A stretch of DNA of 64,000 nt from Ampullaceana balthica (GCA_944989445.1 CALYLW010000284.1:664259-728258); one strand, 5' to 3'; positions 1-12,740 are shown, counted from the first letter of the stretch. The notes: generated by a model not told the origin, from the letters alone. A program made the numbers and translations.

Positions 1-734
1 TCATGTCGCATTTCATCAATAAACAAGCCCACCTCTGTGTTACCCCTTAAGTCTCCAGGATTCTAAGCTTCCTTAAGGTCATTGACTTTATGCCTAACTA
101 ATTCAGCGGCACACCTAAACGGGAATCTCAAGCTAACTAAGCGCCTCATCTCAACCCAGATCTCCACAACACTTTGATCTGGGTTATACTGTGAATATAA
201 CGCAATGGGTATCACCAACCCTAGCTAAGACACTGATTGTTTAATCGTGTAACCTGTTTTTTTTACTTTATTTTCTAAATTTAAAAACCTTGGCTACATT
301 TGATTTGTTAAATTTTCTCCAGTAACTTTAGTAAACGCTACCGATAATAGACAGTAATAATGTTTTTGAATTATTTTAATGCACACATAGAAATCGGTAA
401 TTTCGTTTAGGTCCTTAACACATGATCTACCCACAAACGTAAAGAGTGAATTCTTGTTCCGAAATATCGGTGTCACGTTCTCGTATTACTTGATGATCTT
501 TGTATTTCAGTTCATTTGTCTGATATTCTTTTAAATAACTCTGGGCAATTAACCAACTCTAAATATGTGTCTATACGGGCATACACCCACTTAGCCCGCA
601 AATTTCTACGCCCCTGACAAAGCTTAAGATTGCTCAATTTCCAATAATCATACAGAACTGAATGTAGAACAAATACAAATTATGTTTTAAGTCATAAAGT
701 TTAATAAAAAATTATTTATAATTTCCAATAATTA

Positions 735-865
735 AGGGGAGGGTTTATTTTAACCCGGAGACTTCATTTTAAAACAAAGTCTCCGGGGGTGACTTTGTTT
801 TAAAATAAACTCTCCGGGGGGAGACTTTATTTTGGGGGAGACTTTATTTCGTGACACCGGCCCTG
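735..865. repeat. Foldback repeat with CCCGGAGACTT arms
   Basis: An 11-base arm CCCGGAGACTT (754-764) is followed 12 bases later by its exact reverse complement (777-787). Two more copies of the motif AGACTTTATTT / CTCCGGGG follow within 80 bases, so the block is a set of nested hairpins and short direct repeats. The GC-rich arms stand out against the AT-rich surroundings. It is probably the end of a small non-autonomous transposon or a degenerate foldback element. Confidence 0.5.
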
Positions 866-1277
866 ATTAGTCTCTAATCATTTGAATAGGCATAAGGAAA
901 TTAAATCACGTATTTGTACTCCATCGTATATCCAGACAAAATACGGGAAGTAAATAAAAAAATATATAAATCAATGCAATTCACTTAGATGCAAGGGAAA
1001 TTAATAATTTAACAGCTTTTTTAATTTAAAAAATGAGATAACATAAGATCTTAATTGAAGTTTTTTTAAAAGAAAATTTTATATTAAAAAAAGGTACATA
1101 TAACCATAAAAGCTAAACAAATGAATTATTAAAAATGCTAGTTTTGTCATAAAATTCCAATTATAGTCCCCCCCAAAAGCCATTTATTAATAGTCTCATT
1201 AGATAAATATATATTTCGTGTTTAATTTAGTGTGTTAAAACATTTTTATTTGTTAATTTTTCTCTTACGTAGGGAAG

Positions 1278-3919
1278 AGGTGTCCAACATGACCCAGTTC
1301 CAAGAGGCAACAGTCCCTTCCGGCCGACGTCACAACGAACAACGACCCATGTTTTCAATGCCAATGGGAAGCATGGGTGAGAAAACAAAATAATAAAACT
1401 ATTTGCAACTATACAAGCTCCTTTTATGCTAAAGCGGGAGTTAGTGAGAATTTCAAAACAGGTAAAGCGTTTGACGTTGGTTAATGAAGTCAGTAGAATT
1501 TCTTGTCGTACAAACTACTAAAATTCTAGTAAAACATTTTTTCATCAACGCCTAAAGGGAAAATTTATCATTTCGCAAAAATGATAAGCTATTCAAAAAA
1601 GAAAATGTAGAAATACGAATAAAATATAATATAGAAATTACACAATTGTAATAGTAAGAATTGTCAGTATCTTCAAAAATATTAGAAATTTCAAATCTTT
1701 GATTTTGGGGCTCTCCGTAGGCTGTTGTAGTGTTAAATGCAAAAAAACAAACAAAAAAAAACAACAAACAAACAAACAAACAAAACAAAACGAAACGCAC
1801 AAAAAACTTTTATTTTAATTGACATATGTATTGCAAATGTCTGTGAAGGCATAATTTACAACCATGTATGCTAAACCCCAACCACAGTTGCAACGCCTGA
1901 GTTAGGGCTAAAGCACCGTGACGCGCACGAGATTTTGACATCTTCGTCTGATCAAGCTCACCGCCATTTTGTCGAGGCAGCCCCAAACATAGACGCCCAT
2001 GGTATAGATCAATATCTTCTTCTCTATATAAGTATACAATTACAATAAATAAAATCGAGAATATCATGTTTATAAAAATTAAGTGTTTAGTAAATTTTAC
2101 AAAATAAAAAGATTAAATATAGAATTTTTTTGTTTATTTGAAGAGAATAGACGCCTACATTTGCAATTTAAAACATCAATATATCCTTTTTATTGAAAAG
2201 AAAAAAGCATTAAGAAAAATATAATAACACATACAGATATAGAAAGGAAAGATTTGCGAATTTTTATTAATGCAGGCTTTAAAATATTTTAAACATTTTT
2301 TTAAATGCTTCTTTAAATGAATAATTAATTGTACAATTTTTGTGTGCTTCTGTTCATTTTTGTGTATATTTCTTGAAGTTCGTCCTGTAGATAATAGAAC
2401 AATCACAAGCTCTTTAAGAAACTCAAGCTCCTCACTTTCACCTAGACCGCAAAGAAGACCAATTACAGGTATTTAAAAAAAATGTTTTAAGAATTTAGGT
2501 CGTAATAAAAATACATTCTTCCTCTTTCCTTTAACTTTTATTTTTTGCAGTCAGCTAAACATGGGATATGATTTTAAAAAAAAAGACTTTCAGTTCTTTT
2601 CCGTCTTTGGCCATTTTCTTTAATTGCTTCCAACTATTTCAGAAATCGATCATGTCTTTTGGGGCTTTCACTTCAATTTGATCTTTACTGATGAGTTTTT
2701 TGTTAATATTTCAGGCGAACTAGTCCCAAGCACGTCCAGTGAGACGCAAGGATATCGAGCCTTAGCAGATATTTATTCAGTGAACCCTAACGTCCATCTT
2801 ACAGTGGCTAGCAATAATGGTGAGTAGATTTTAAATAAATAAAGGTAAAAAAATGATTTTTAAAAACCACGTTTTTACAAGCGGACTAAAAAGAAGAAAA
2901 TAATTTAAAACTGGTAAGTTCAAGTACTTTGATTTAATATGACTAAAAACGTGGGACGGGCGCTTATGAGGTTTAACATATGCAGCTCACTCATACTCTC
3001 ACTTATAGATCTCTCTTTTGCCTTCTAAATTAGAAATCTTTAATTTTTATACCAAACACCCGCCCCACGTTTTTAGTCATATTAAATCAAAGTACTTGAA
3101 CTTACCAGTTTTAAATTATTTTCTTCTTTTTAGTCCGCTTGTAAAAACGTGGTTTTTAAAAATCATTTTTTTTACCTTTATTTATTTTATTCTTTTTAGT
3201 CCACTAATAAAAACTTGGTTTTTAACAATATTTTTTTACCTCTATTTATTTTACCAAACACCTCACAAGCGCCCGCCAAACGTTTTAAAAACATTGTGAT
3301 GTGGTCACGGGGGGAACTCACGGATGTCAACAAAAGCCGACGGTACAGTTTCTTATATATAGACTATAGATAAACTAAAAAGTTCAATAATTTAATAACG
3401 GTACATTCGATCGATCTGAAATTTTAATACAATGCATTGTCATCCAAGATCTATCTGTGGTAAAATTTTCAGATCTCTAGGACCATCAGAAGTGGTTCAA
3501 TTTTACGTTGGCAGATTTGAAAAAATCTTGGACAAACAAACAAACAATGCCCAACGAAAGCGAGTTAATAAAAACGTGGTAAAATGAAAGCCATAGTCCA
3601 ACTCAACTAAAAGAAAAAAAAAGATTCCCATGAATTCTTAAGTTTGAATGATTTCTCAAAATGCTATCTCTCTTAATTTTCCTAACTATCAAATGAAGCA
3701 TTAGACATTTATAAATGTTTTCACCTTACCGTTTCTTAACACAATATAAAACGTAAATAATAATTACGAATGAAATACAATTTAATACTGAGATCAAATC
3801 GTATAACAGGCAGTAGTGTACGTAATTATTGAATAACTTTTGAGTTTGTTATTTCAGAAAATCCACCGGTCAGTGCAGACAGTTGTGATCAAGATGAAGA
3901 TGACGAGGAAACATTTTAA
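1278..3919 (+). CDS. 3' part of an unrecognised spliced gene (gene 1), paralogue of the gene at 41589-47489
   Basis: Four exons are inferred from splice sites and open frames: 1278-1376, 2379-2468, 2715-2819 and 3858-3919 (TAA at 3917-3919). All internal junctions are phase 1, so the exons can be added or lost without breaking the frame. The 5' exons lie outside or upstream of the window. The visible 118 residues are low-complexity: a Met/Pro/Arg-rich stretch, a Ser/Arg/Pro-rich exon (residues RPVDNRTITSSLRNSSSS at its start), an exon opening GELVPSTSSETQGYRALADI, and a very acidic tail, DQDEDDEETF. No known domain is recognised. The third exon is 105 nt, the same as its counterpart at 46636-46740, which opens GAVVPSTS, so the two genes are probably duplicates. 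The first exon is the least certain: its 3' splice site could be at 1272 or 1277. The phase-1 reading after 1277 is the one that joins in frame to the next exon. Confidence 0.6.
2833..3188. repeat. Long near-perfect inverted repeat in the last intron of gene 1
   Basis: The left arm (about 2833-2960) and right arm (about 3059-3188) are reverse complements over roughly 128 bases with only a few differences, separated by about 98 bases. A third partial copy in the right-arm orientation follows at 3190-3260. Transcribed as part of the intron, it would fold into a long double-stranded hairpin. Its right flank belongs to the dispersed repeat at 3252-3515. It is probably a foldback transposon or two head-to-head repeat copies. 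Confidence 0.8.
3252..3515 (+). repeat. Dispersed repeat, copy 1 (second copy at 38775-39030)
   Basis: The same order of words occurs here and at 38775-39030: ACCAAACACCTC, then TATATAGACTATAGATAAAC, CGATCGATCTGAAATTTT and ATCTATCTGTGGTAAAATTT. The CGATCTGAAATTTTGATACATC core also recurs inside the array at 28.9-30.0 kb and at 32.4 kb, so this is a multicopy mobile repeat, not a local duplication. There is no coding capacity. Confidence 0.7.
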
Positions 3920-4266
3920 GTCCATTCCGAGATCTTTCCAGCAGTATTATTTTGGCGTACACTTATTTACATGGTTGTGGTCTTTTGTTGTATGCTTATT
4001 CACAGCTTCTTATCAAAATTGTATTTGTATTACTTCCATTGTACCAAAGATTTTATGACTGCAATAGTTCTGCTCCCACGACACCTAAAGGTGACTTAAG
4101 TGACTTTGATGATGGCTTCTAGGGAGGCATTGTTTATAGTTTATATATTATTTTTAAAAAACACTTCACTATGAAGTCTAGTCTTTTTCAGATATGGTAC
4201 TTCTTACACCTACATGTGATGAGTGTGTTAAACTAAAAAGAACTAAAAAAGGGAATGTGTTTTTTT

Positions 4267-4272
4267 ATTAAA
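4267..4272 (+). terminator. Candidate polyadenylation signal of gene 1 (ATTAAA)
   Basis: ATTAAA lies about 350 bases after the gene 1 stop codon, in AT-rich 3' DNA without other signals nearby. A canonical AATAAA at about 4774 is an alternative. Neither cleavage site can be confirmed without transcripts. Confidence 0.3.
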
Positions 4273-4940
4273 GTTATTATGGCTACATATGGATTACTGT
4301 GAACGGTTTTATAGCGAAAGTAAATTCTTTTAAATTTCCTACTTATCTATTGAAAAGATTTTTTAAATTAAAAAAAAATGGTTAACTTATTTTCTCAGTA
4401 GAGGTGACTATTTTTGAAAAAAAAATATATGCCCTCGTCATTCAATTTGAAGTGTTATCAATTGCATCATTATTAAAGTTTTCTCTGTTAACGTCAAATT
4501 TAAAAATATTTAAATGTCTAAAATAATTGTTTAAAAAAAATTATGTTCAATTCATTTGCTACCATTTAAATTAGTTTCTACCTAAATTTCATTTAAGCCA
4601 TGTAGTTCAATTAACAGACCATTACAGAAGGAAGCGTAAAGCAATATTATCTTATTTATTACACTCTTCTTCTGTACAGAATATTGCATTTTGATGATTG
4701 CAAGCATAAACGCTTAAGTGCCTGAAACATATCACATTTAACAGAGTTTTATTCTGTGGAAGCAATGTTAAGAAATAAACATATCATGGTATTTAAAATA
4801 AACACAAGCAAGCAAGATTTTGAATATGAAAATATGAAGAATTTTCGCTCGTTATTGTAAAAAGAGTTTTAAAAAAATGAATTGAATTATTTAAAATTAG
4901 AATGACTAATATTAACTTGTGTTAAACATTTTGTCAAAAT
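4273..4940. other. AT-rich 3' flank, nothing recognised
   Basis: Homopolymer A and T runs with no convincing exon, repeat or RNA gene. Confidence 0.5.
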
Positions 4941-4944
4941 GTTA

Positions 4945-5640
4945 CGAATACCAGCAGTTTTCCTTGTTGCTTCAGACCATGTAGGATCCTGGCTTTCTTA
5001 ATCATGTTCTTCCAGTCAGACTTACTAGTAGCCTTCCATTTCCTTGCCTAGACTCCAGCAGCTGTAAGTAAGTCTTTCACAATCTCATCCGTCCCATTCT
5101 TGTTCAGCCTATTATATTCTTATTCTCGAGTTTTGTCTACCTGCTGTCTTCGCTACTCTAAGTTTTGGCAATCTTTCTTGTTAAAAATAATTGTAAAAGG
5201 TGGACTGCAAAGGCGGGTCTTCAAATAAATTTTGTATCGTGTGCAGCTTCTGAAAATGTCCTTTTCCAACACCGGACCACATATTTGCTTTGAGTCCATT
5301 TCCCTCACTTGTGTTGGGCATATTATCTGCTTTAATAATAAATGGCAAAGTCTCACTTCTATTGACCGGTCTCGTGATAGCGGTATACATATATTTCATT
5401 AATGCTAAAAAAGGTTATTGCTTCTAAATAAATTTTATAAAAGCTGAAATAGGATTGATTGCCTCCTGGTGTACTTCCACCCTCCCAACTCTTCAATTTA
5501 CTTTATTGTTCTCAATCATGATTGATCCCAGTTATTTGAAAGTGGTTACTATCTCGGACGTGAGTTTGTTTATGTTGAGTGATGTCAACATCATATGTGC
5601 TCCATGAAATAACCATGTTTGTGTTGAGAATTTGATTACT
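4945..5640 (-). mobile_element. Probable LINE relic, RTE/jockey type
   Basis: On the minus strand about 5068-4945 reads as an open stretch containing RKWKATSKSDWKNMIKKARI, which resembles the tryptophan-anchored C-terminal end of LINE reverse transcriptases. Upstream on the same strand, 5640-5150 holds broken frames that I cannot place exactly. The base composition is higher in GC than the flanks. The family is a tentative call. Confidence 0.3.
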
Positions 5641-6648
5641 TCGAGATAGAAATATATATATAAACTAACATTTATTGTTTGGTTAAAATGTTTGCTCTCA
5701 AAAATATTACAAAATCAAATCGGCCAGTAGAGTTAAAATCTCATCATGTAATCTTTAGATTTAATATTATTACCTCGTTTAAGCTTTGGTGTAAGATGCA
5801 GTTCATGATTGTCCTTCTAAGTAGTTAGTTGATGAAATAAAATGCATTTAAATTAAATACTTTTTAAAAATTTCAGTCAATGTATAGTTCTACTTTGTGA
5901 ATTTTGAAACAAAATTGAAATTTTAAGATGTTCACAGCAATAAAATGTTTCTATTTATTTGGATTCGTGCATTTCTTTTTGGATGTGAGTTCGTCATTCT
6001 AGTTTTATGTATTGCTTACTTTAGTTTTTTTGTAAATGAAAAATTTAGGCAGGTAAAATTTGAATAAAATCTAAATTATATTTTAAACAACAACAGGGAG
6101 TCGTACAACTGTCATAAAAATATCAAACAACTTGTTGGGACAAGAATAACGATTTTAGAGCTTTTCAAGCATTAGTGCAGAAAAGATTAAAACTTGGAAA
6201 ATGAGGATTTAACCTTCCAGGTTTATGCTGGCATACTTACTTATGTGCGAAGATAAAAACATATTTGAAAATGGCATTGGAAAATGGACAGGCTGCAATT
6301 TTCTGTGATATTTAAAGATATGGTTTGCTCTTCCATTCAAACGAAAAAATAATATTGTAAGTAAATGCTACGAAGAATGACGTATTACTACACCACTCAA
6401 CGTTTGAAATTCGTATGTTAAAGATAATTTTTAATATTAGCAAGTTTAGGGAACAACATCTTTAGTGGAAATATAATAATATCATAATTGTACTTCGGAA
6501 GTTAAGCCAATGCTATGCAAGGTAATGCCATCTCAGCAAAATAGTCATCAAACTTATTCCATATGAAAGTAACCGGAAAAAACCTTTATCTATCCATAAT
6601 CTATAATAAAATAAATATTAATAAAGTGGAGATGTCGATTTCTAAATA
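5641..6648. other. AT-rich intergenic DNA, nothing recognised
   Basis: No open frame above background, no splice-site pairs flanking a coding frame, and no repeat I can delimit. Confidence 0.5.
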
Positions 6649-7506
6649 CAATTGAACCTCATAATACTAAATCAATCCGTACCGAGGTGGCTTTCGTATC
6701 TTGGATCGTTCGTATCTCTAACTAAGTTTTACATGCAAAATACTTATCCATTCCAAAAATTGAAAATATCATGGGAAACTATAGAAAAATAAAGTAGGAT
6801 GCTTCAATCCTTAAAGGCACAATTATAAATCAAATAAATAATAACAAAACAATGAATAAAGATTAAAATAAATGAAAAACAATATTTATACTCATGTGAA
6901 CCCTTATCTTTCGAATAAGGCGATGTGGCAACGTGTCGGAAAAGGTGGTAGTGGAGGAGAACGGGTGGCAGAAAACATTACGGCATGGCATTACTTACGA
7001 AACACTTAACTTTATGAAAATAATACATTAGGTAAAAACTTTACATAAATTAATTCTAACTAAACACTTACATTTAGTACAACAACTCTACACTAAACAT
7101 ACGTAACATAACACTTAAACTTATACACATTTTTTATTTGCATTTTAAATTATAATTTTTTTTTACTTTTTGTTTCGCGATTTCTAATTTTTTTGTTTCA
7201 CCTTTCATTTTCTTGGCTTCACTTCTCCCAACATCTTCGCTTAACTCTAAGCAAAATATTGATCCAAAGCAAACTTGTTTTTGCCTGCTTTTTACAATTT
7301 TTATGAAAGGAGTCAGGCAAATGTCATTGAACTGCGCAACAGCACGAACTGTTTGAACATTTTCAGTCACGTGATGCCCACTGTTGTCAGCTGAGCGCTT
7401 TTCGTATCTTGTATTTTTTCGTATCTTGAAACTAAAAATTCCTTGAGTGGCCTTTCGTAGCTGGGAGTTTTCTTATCTTGAAGTGGCGTATCTCGAGGTA
7501 CCACTG
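6649..7506. mobile_element. Pogo/Tigger-like DNA transposon, non-autonomous
   Basis: The element begins CAATTGAACCTCATAATAC and ends as the reverse complement of CAGTGGTACCTCGAGATAC, and both ends are flanked by TA, the mariner/pogo target duplication. Repeated TTCGTATCTTG words lie inside both ends. The CAGTGGTACCTCG terminus is typical of pogo/Tigger elements. A 78-codon minus-strand frame inside (7370-7134) is Lys-rich with no DDE motif and is not a transposase. The element is about 858 bp and non-autonomous. Confidence 0.7.
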
Positions 7507-7975
7507 TATGTACAAAATAATTATAGTTTTTAAATATATAAATAAATTCAACGGTTTGAAATAAAATTTAAATTTCTTAATTCATAGAAGATTAGATTCC
7601 TTCACATGTTACTAATATTGATAAAGATTTGTAAATTTTTCTGTGAAATTAATTATTAAAAAGTTTATTAACTGATCCAAAATAAATGTCCTCGCCTAGG
7701 GTTGACTTGTGCCTAGTTTCAAGTTTCATTTAAAATTTGTTTGTCTAGTTCCAGAAGGGTAAGGTGAAATTGAGTTTAGGAATGGTAAGCAAAAGATTAA
7801 TTTACATTAAATTTTACATTATGCACGAAATTGTAACTCTTAAAGTTGTATAAAAAACAAAACACACAAACACCAATCTCGAAAATATATTTATAGGGCA
7901 GAAATTACGCCACATCGCCTCATTCGAAAGATAAGGGATCACATGTGTATAAATATTATTTTTCATTTATATGAA
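6873..7975. repeat. Inverted repeat pair 6873-6938 / 7911-7975
   Basis: The block around 6895-6930 (words TTATCTTTCGAATAAGG and CGATGTGGC) recurs as its reverse complement at about 7911-7950, with matching AT-rich flanks. One arm lies inside the pogo-like element and the other 400 bases outside it. This suggests two repeat copies in opposite orientation, one of them interrupted. Confidence 0.55.
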
Positions 7976-10225
7976 GGAAAAGAAAAATAATAATTTTGAT
8001 GATGTAAAATGAAAGATGCGAGACAAGATTTCAGTGTTTTAATCGATGTCAGCGTTTTATCAGTGTCCTAATTAGTGTTTTTATCAATGTCGTAAAATGA
8101 TAGTTAAAACTTATAAAGTTGATTTCGAGGAATATTTAATTCATCAAAATAAAAAGGACATTTTCATAAAACAATTAAAATAATTATGTAAAATCAGGGT
8201 GCAAATAAATAAATAAGAATAGATGCATTAGAAAATAATTACGGTAATATGTTTATTTTATATTTGTAATTTCTTAACAAATAACTTTGGAATTTCCAAA
8301 AAAGCTATAAATATATACTTGTAACAGATTGCCAGATGGCCTTTTTGATATCACATTCTTATACAATATTTGCTTTAAAAAATCTTAAATAAATTGTTGG
8401 GTCTTAGTCTATTTCTTGCCTCTGCATTTTTTAAAAAGGTAAAACTAATTCTAAAGGTAAAATTGTTTACGTGCAATTTTGTGTTTTTGGTAACATTGAA
8501 CGTAATTTTCGGGGTCCTTACCTCAACTCCTGGTTCATCTTAGCCTTAGCTATAAAAAAAATCGTCATTATAACGTTTCACGGACATCTATTTAAGAATT
8601 ACCTCTGCTATATCCTTTGAAGTACAATCTCAGGATCATATAAGATCAATTAATATTTGTTGATTGAAAGAATGTAGTAAAGTTTAAGTAAAATGGCATA
8701 AATCCTCCAAGGATCTCTCCATTTCCACCGACATGTCTTACAACTTCAGTTAGTAGCCTAAAACAGCAGTTGGGAATACATTCTCTCTCGTGTTATAAAT
8801 TAAAACCAGATAAAAGATTCAGCTTCAGACGCTATTGTAAGAGTTTTCGCGGAACATTTGCTAGCAAATAAATGCAGTCAAGATTTTATCCTGCTATCGA
8901 GAATGCATTACAAAATTAAACCAGACAAAAGTGAAAGACCTTAAAAACATTGATTATCCAAAGCTGTTCTTGTTAAATTGATGTAATGATCACAATGTAT
9001 GTGTCATTTTTTTTAAAAAAATAGTACCGTAAAAAAGTAGATTAGTATTAAAAAAAGAGTAAATTAGATTAATCTAAAAAATGAGTAAATTAGACCCCCC
9101 CCCCAAATAAATAAATAAATAAAAAACCTGAGAGTTTTGAAAACTAAATAATTTTTTTACTTATTTGGATTTGGCCTCTTTTTTGTGTGTTTGTTTGTTG
9201 CTTTCAACACTATAAATGAAAGTGAGGCACTTCCGCTTCACACTTGAGACCGGCAGATCTACATGAGCATCGTCCATCTTTAAAGTAAGAAAAAGTAAGA
9301 AATTATCTTTTAATTTAATTTGAACCCATTAGTAAGTTTTAATATTAGATCTATAATCGTACAGTTAAAACAGTGATTTCATATCGCTGTATCATTCAAT
9401 GATAATGCGTTACAACAAGAATAACATAAAATTTAAATATCACATTTAGTTGTTATATTAGTCAAGAAAAAACAAACATAACCAACTCTTCTTTAATTAC
9501 AGTACGTAACATTTGCGTTTGGATAAATTTGATGAAACATTTAAAGATTAATAAAAAAAACTGTTAATATAATGATTAAAATATACAACTTCTTGCTAAA
9601 CTCATCTTTCTCAAAAGTAATATTTCAAGTTGTATTTGAAACATGTGAGACTTCCAAAGATATTTATCCACCCCCCTCCACCACACACACACACAGACAA
9701 ACCCCACGTTATTCTGTGCCACAAACTAAGATTTCCACTGAAAGAAAAATAATGGCTGCAATAAAATTAGTACATACTTTAGTGTCGAGGATAACTTTTA
9801 ATACTTCACGGTTTTAAGACATCATAGCTACGCTTTAAAGCTTAGAATTAGAACAAGGGGAAATGGTTGTAGGCAATATATTGGCCAAAAAATGCAAACA
9901 GCCAGCTCAAATACTTTCCCACTTGTCACTCATGTGGAAAAAGTAAACACAGTAGAATAAAGTGTTATTTCAGAAATTCCACATGCATATTGGAAAAGAG
10001 ATATAAAAAGGGTATGCTTTGAAGGTTTTAAAAAATCACTCCAAATTAGCATTCATTCAAATTATGATAATTGCAATGTAACTTCAGACATAAATACTAA
10101 ATATATTTTTAATATGTCTGAGAGAAAAGAGAAATCAACCCTTAAGATTTAATACTATATTGAAAATGGGTCTTAACTCAGGATCTCCAAACTCTATAAT
10201 GACAAGTGAAGGAGACATGAGTATT
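7976..10225. other. Intergenic DNA; possible orphan promoter near 9211
   Basis: Mostly AT-rich with a C10 run near 9096 and AAATAAATAAAT repeats. At 9211 a TATAAATG box is followed by about 70 bases of mixed-composition DNA ending in a good 5' splice site (AAAG/TAAG at about 9285), an arrangement like the start of gene 2. No coding exon that would complete it is visible downstream. Confidence 0.25.
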
Positions 10226-10229
10226 TTCA

Positions 10230-11250
10230 GATAATCTCAGAATTGAATTTGAATTTTAAAACGTACAGCGGCGAAAACATAAGTGTACTAGGAAAACAAA
10301 AGGCAATTGTCAAAATACAGAATAAATTCCGAATTTTGTCGTCTCTGATTGTGCAAAAAGGAGTACGTCAACCCCTAGGAATTCTTGGAATTCAAGCCAG
10401 AGTTGACAAAACTGTGAATAATACCACTGTAATAAATTGCAAAAATAATTGGAGGATATATAAAATTTTCATTATGAATTGTTCAAAGATAGATTAGGGA
10501 AACGTATTGGGATAATTGCATTTCTTGATTTAAAAGAGGATTGCATCCCAATAATTATTGCTGTTTGACTGGTACCTTTTTCAATAAAAGACAAAATAGA
10601 AAATGCAACGAGAATCATTAAGGTATCATTCAAAAGTTACTAATAGATATGGGCTTCTCCTATATAATAATTATTGACAGATTTTAAGAAAACTCAAGAA
10701 TATACAATTAAATTAAGATGATATTTTGATAATAGGAAGGCAAAGGAAGCTCATGTAAACATCATCGACACTATTTTAGACATAGCACAAAGATTGGTAT
10801 TGTGTGCAAATATAAAAAAAAATCACTTTTCATGATTAGAATATGGTCTTGATAAAATTACAAAGTGCAAGCAATCCTGAAAGTCTTATGTCCAGAAAAT
10901 GTTTTCAAGTTGAACATTTTTTTAGGCATGATCATAACCACCAAATTTTTGCGCAACATTCCTAGAGTAATCCATTTCTTCAACTCACTTCAACAAAAGA
11001 AATTGAAACGGCTCTGATAAAGTAAACAAGAAAATGCTTACAAACATGCTCAAGAAGTCGTAGCATCTGTTTACTGTATTGCTGCAATCCATACATTCCT
11101 TTATGACTTGCATGTGCAAGAAATTTTATATTATCTCCAGAAATTGACCTCTTCAATTTATGTTTTCTCTAAACAGTTTACATCGGTGATTGCTACAAGT
11201 CCAAGATGCGATGCAGTTTATCTGTCAAGTCATGAGTTAGCTATAGAGTA
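10230..11250 (+). pseudogene. Ty3/Gypsy retrotransposon pol relic
   Basis: The open stretch 10243-10497 has the C-terminal half of a retropepsin: LKTYSGE-like FKTYSGENISVLG, then LIVQKGVRQPLGI, where the family usually has a conserved L-L-G. Beyond the stop at 10495, broken frames carry LGK..I.A.LDLKEDCIP and PFSIKDKIE-like text from the pre-RT region. Near 10715 is DDILIIGRQR, the remains of the reverse transcriptase Y-x-D-D box, and near 10925 is FLGMI, the start of the thumb region. Stops and frameshifts are many, and no LTRs or primer-binding site were found. It is an old immobile fragment. Confidence 0.6.
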
Positions 11251-11595
11251 CGGGTAAGCTGAAAAGCACTGCAATGCATATTACTAAGACCACCGCTACA
11301 GAGAACTTCTACTGAAACAGTTGGCGTAGACGAATTTGAACCACACAGAAATATTTGTTTGTTTAACACTGAATTATAGTACAATTCAAAGAGGAACAAC
11401 TCATGAAAATCTGCTTGGTCAGGTTTCAAGATACATTACTCAGTAATGATAACTGACTTACTGACTTTTATTTCCTGAAAAAGTTATAGATGAGTTACAT
11501 CCCATGGAAACAAAACAAAAAAAGGGTGTCGACAAAACTCAACAGAAACGTTCATTACAACAAAGCTGCCTTTTTATGAATATAAATAATTAAAC

Positions 11596-12019
11596 TAGGG
11601 CTACGTAATTTAATTAATCGCTTAATTGTTAATACTTTTAATAGATAAAAAATATTAACGATTCGATTAAAATTTAAGAAAATATTTCTAATATTCCCCC
11701 CCCCCTTTAATATAATAATATATATTTTTGTTACTTACATACTTTCCCCTCATATTATTATTATTTATTTAGACGTGCATACGTAAACAACACGTCTTTT
11801 CTTCCTTATTTCTTGCATAGGAGAACGAATTTGTGTTACGTCACAAACTGTTGGAGCCATGAAATTACAACGACTAAACCGATTTCGCGAAATAATGAAT
11901 CGCAACTTAATGGGATCTCTATGTGCGTTATAAAAATATAATTAATCGAAATTAATCGATTAATCAATTAAATTTTTCCCGATTAATCGAACACGTTTTG
12001 TAAATCAGTACCAACCCTA
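11596..12019. mobile_element. hAT-like MITE with TTAATCG-rich ends
   Basis: The element runs from TAGGGCTACG to CAACCCTA. It is flanked by AATTAAAC (11588-11595) and AATTAAAT (12020-12027), an 8-base target duplication with one mismatch, as expected for hAT. Subterminal DNA is full of ATTAATCG words on both sides. A related element is at 51919-52660. There is no transposase frame. Confidence 0.75.
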
Positions 12020-12027
12020 AATTAAAT

Positions 12028-12740
12028 CATTTAGTTTTAAGTATGTAGCCTTAAATTTTTCGCTCAAAGGACATTTGAGAATATCAAAGATGAAAGCAAT
12101 GGCAAGACAAGTCATGTGGTGGTTCAACATTGATCGATAAATTGAAACGCTTACGAAGAAATGTGCGAGATTTGTCAATCAATTTTGTAATACAAAACAA
12201 GCTCACTTTAATCCATAAGAGTGACCAAGCAGTCTATGGAAAAGATACCCATTGAATATTCTTGACCATTTTTAGTGAACATTTTCCTAATTTGTATTGC
12301 AACACATAGCAACAGGCTGAAATTAGACCTACATCATATACAACATATTCGGCAACCATTGGTATTCTAAGAACGTTCTAAGATTTACTGTACCTAAACA
12401 AATTTTCATGTACGATTGGAATATAACATACCATACAGGAATTTCATTGTTTTAATTTTTGAAACTAATTGCTCTACACTCTTTCCTTGCGCAAAATGTT
12501 TTGAAAAGCTTTAACTTTTTTTAAAACACTTTTTAGTTGGTGTCTTTTTAAATCCCTTATTTTAACTTCACCGTCTTGTCTTAGTCCCAACGTCCGCCCG
12601 TCCGCGGAATAACAAATGTAAAAAATGACCCATTTCCTATAATCTTATCCAGCTGAAATTTTGCACATAGACTTGTGTCACCTAACAAAATGTCAGATCG
12701 ATTGTATGTACCATAATTAAATTAATGAATTTTTTAGTTT
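12028..12740. other. Intergenic DNA, nothing delimited
   Basis: AT-rich with a short GC-richer stretch (12580-12605, CGTCCGCCCGTCCGCGGAA) just before the dispersed repeat at 12745. No gene seen. Confidence 0.45.

Noticed and set aside
3840..4058. 72-codon ORF MSLLFQKIHRSVQ...
   Set aside because: Wrong frame over the terminal exon of gene 1. The spliced frame ends at the TAA at 3917-3919 and keeps phase with the preceding exons.
7134..7370. 78-codon Lys-rich ORF as a pogo transposase
   Set aside because: No DDE motif or CENP-B-type helix-turn-helix; it is short and sits in AT-rich filler of a non-autonomous element.
9661..9710. CA-rich tract as a regulatory element
   Set aside because: Simple-sequence DNA (CACACAC and C-runs), common in animal genomes; no further signal.
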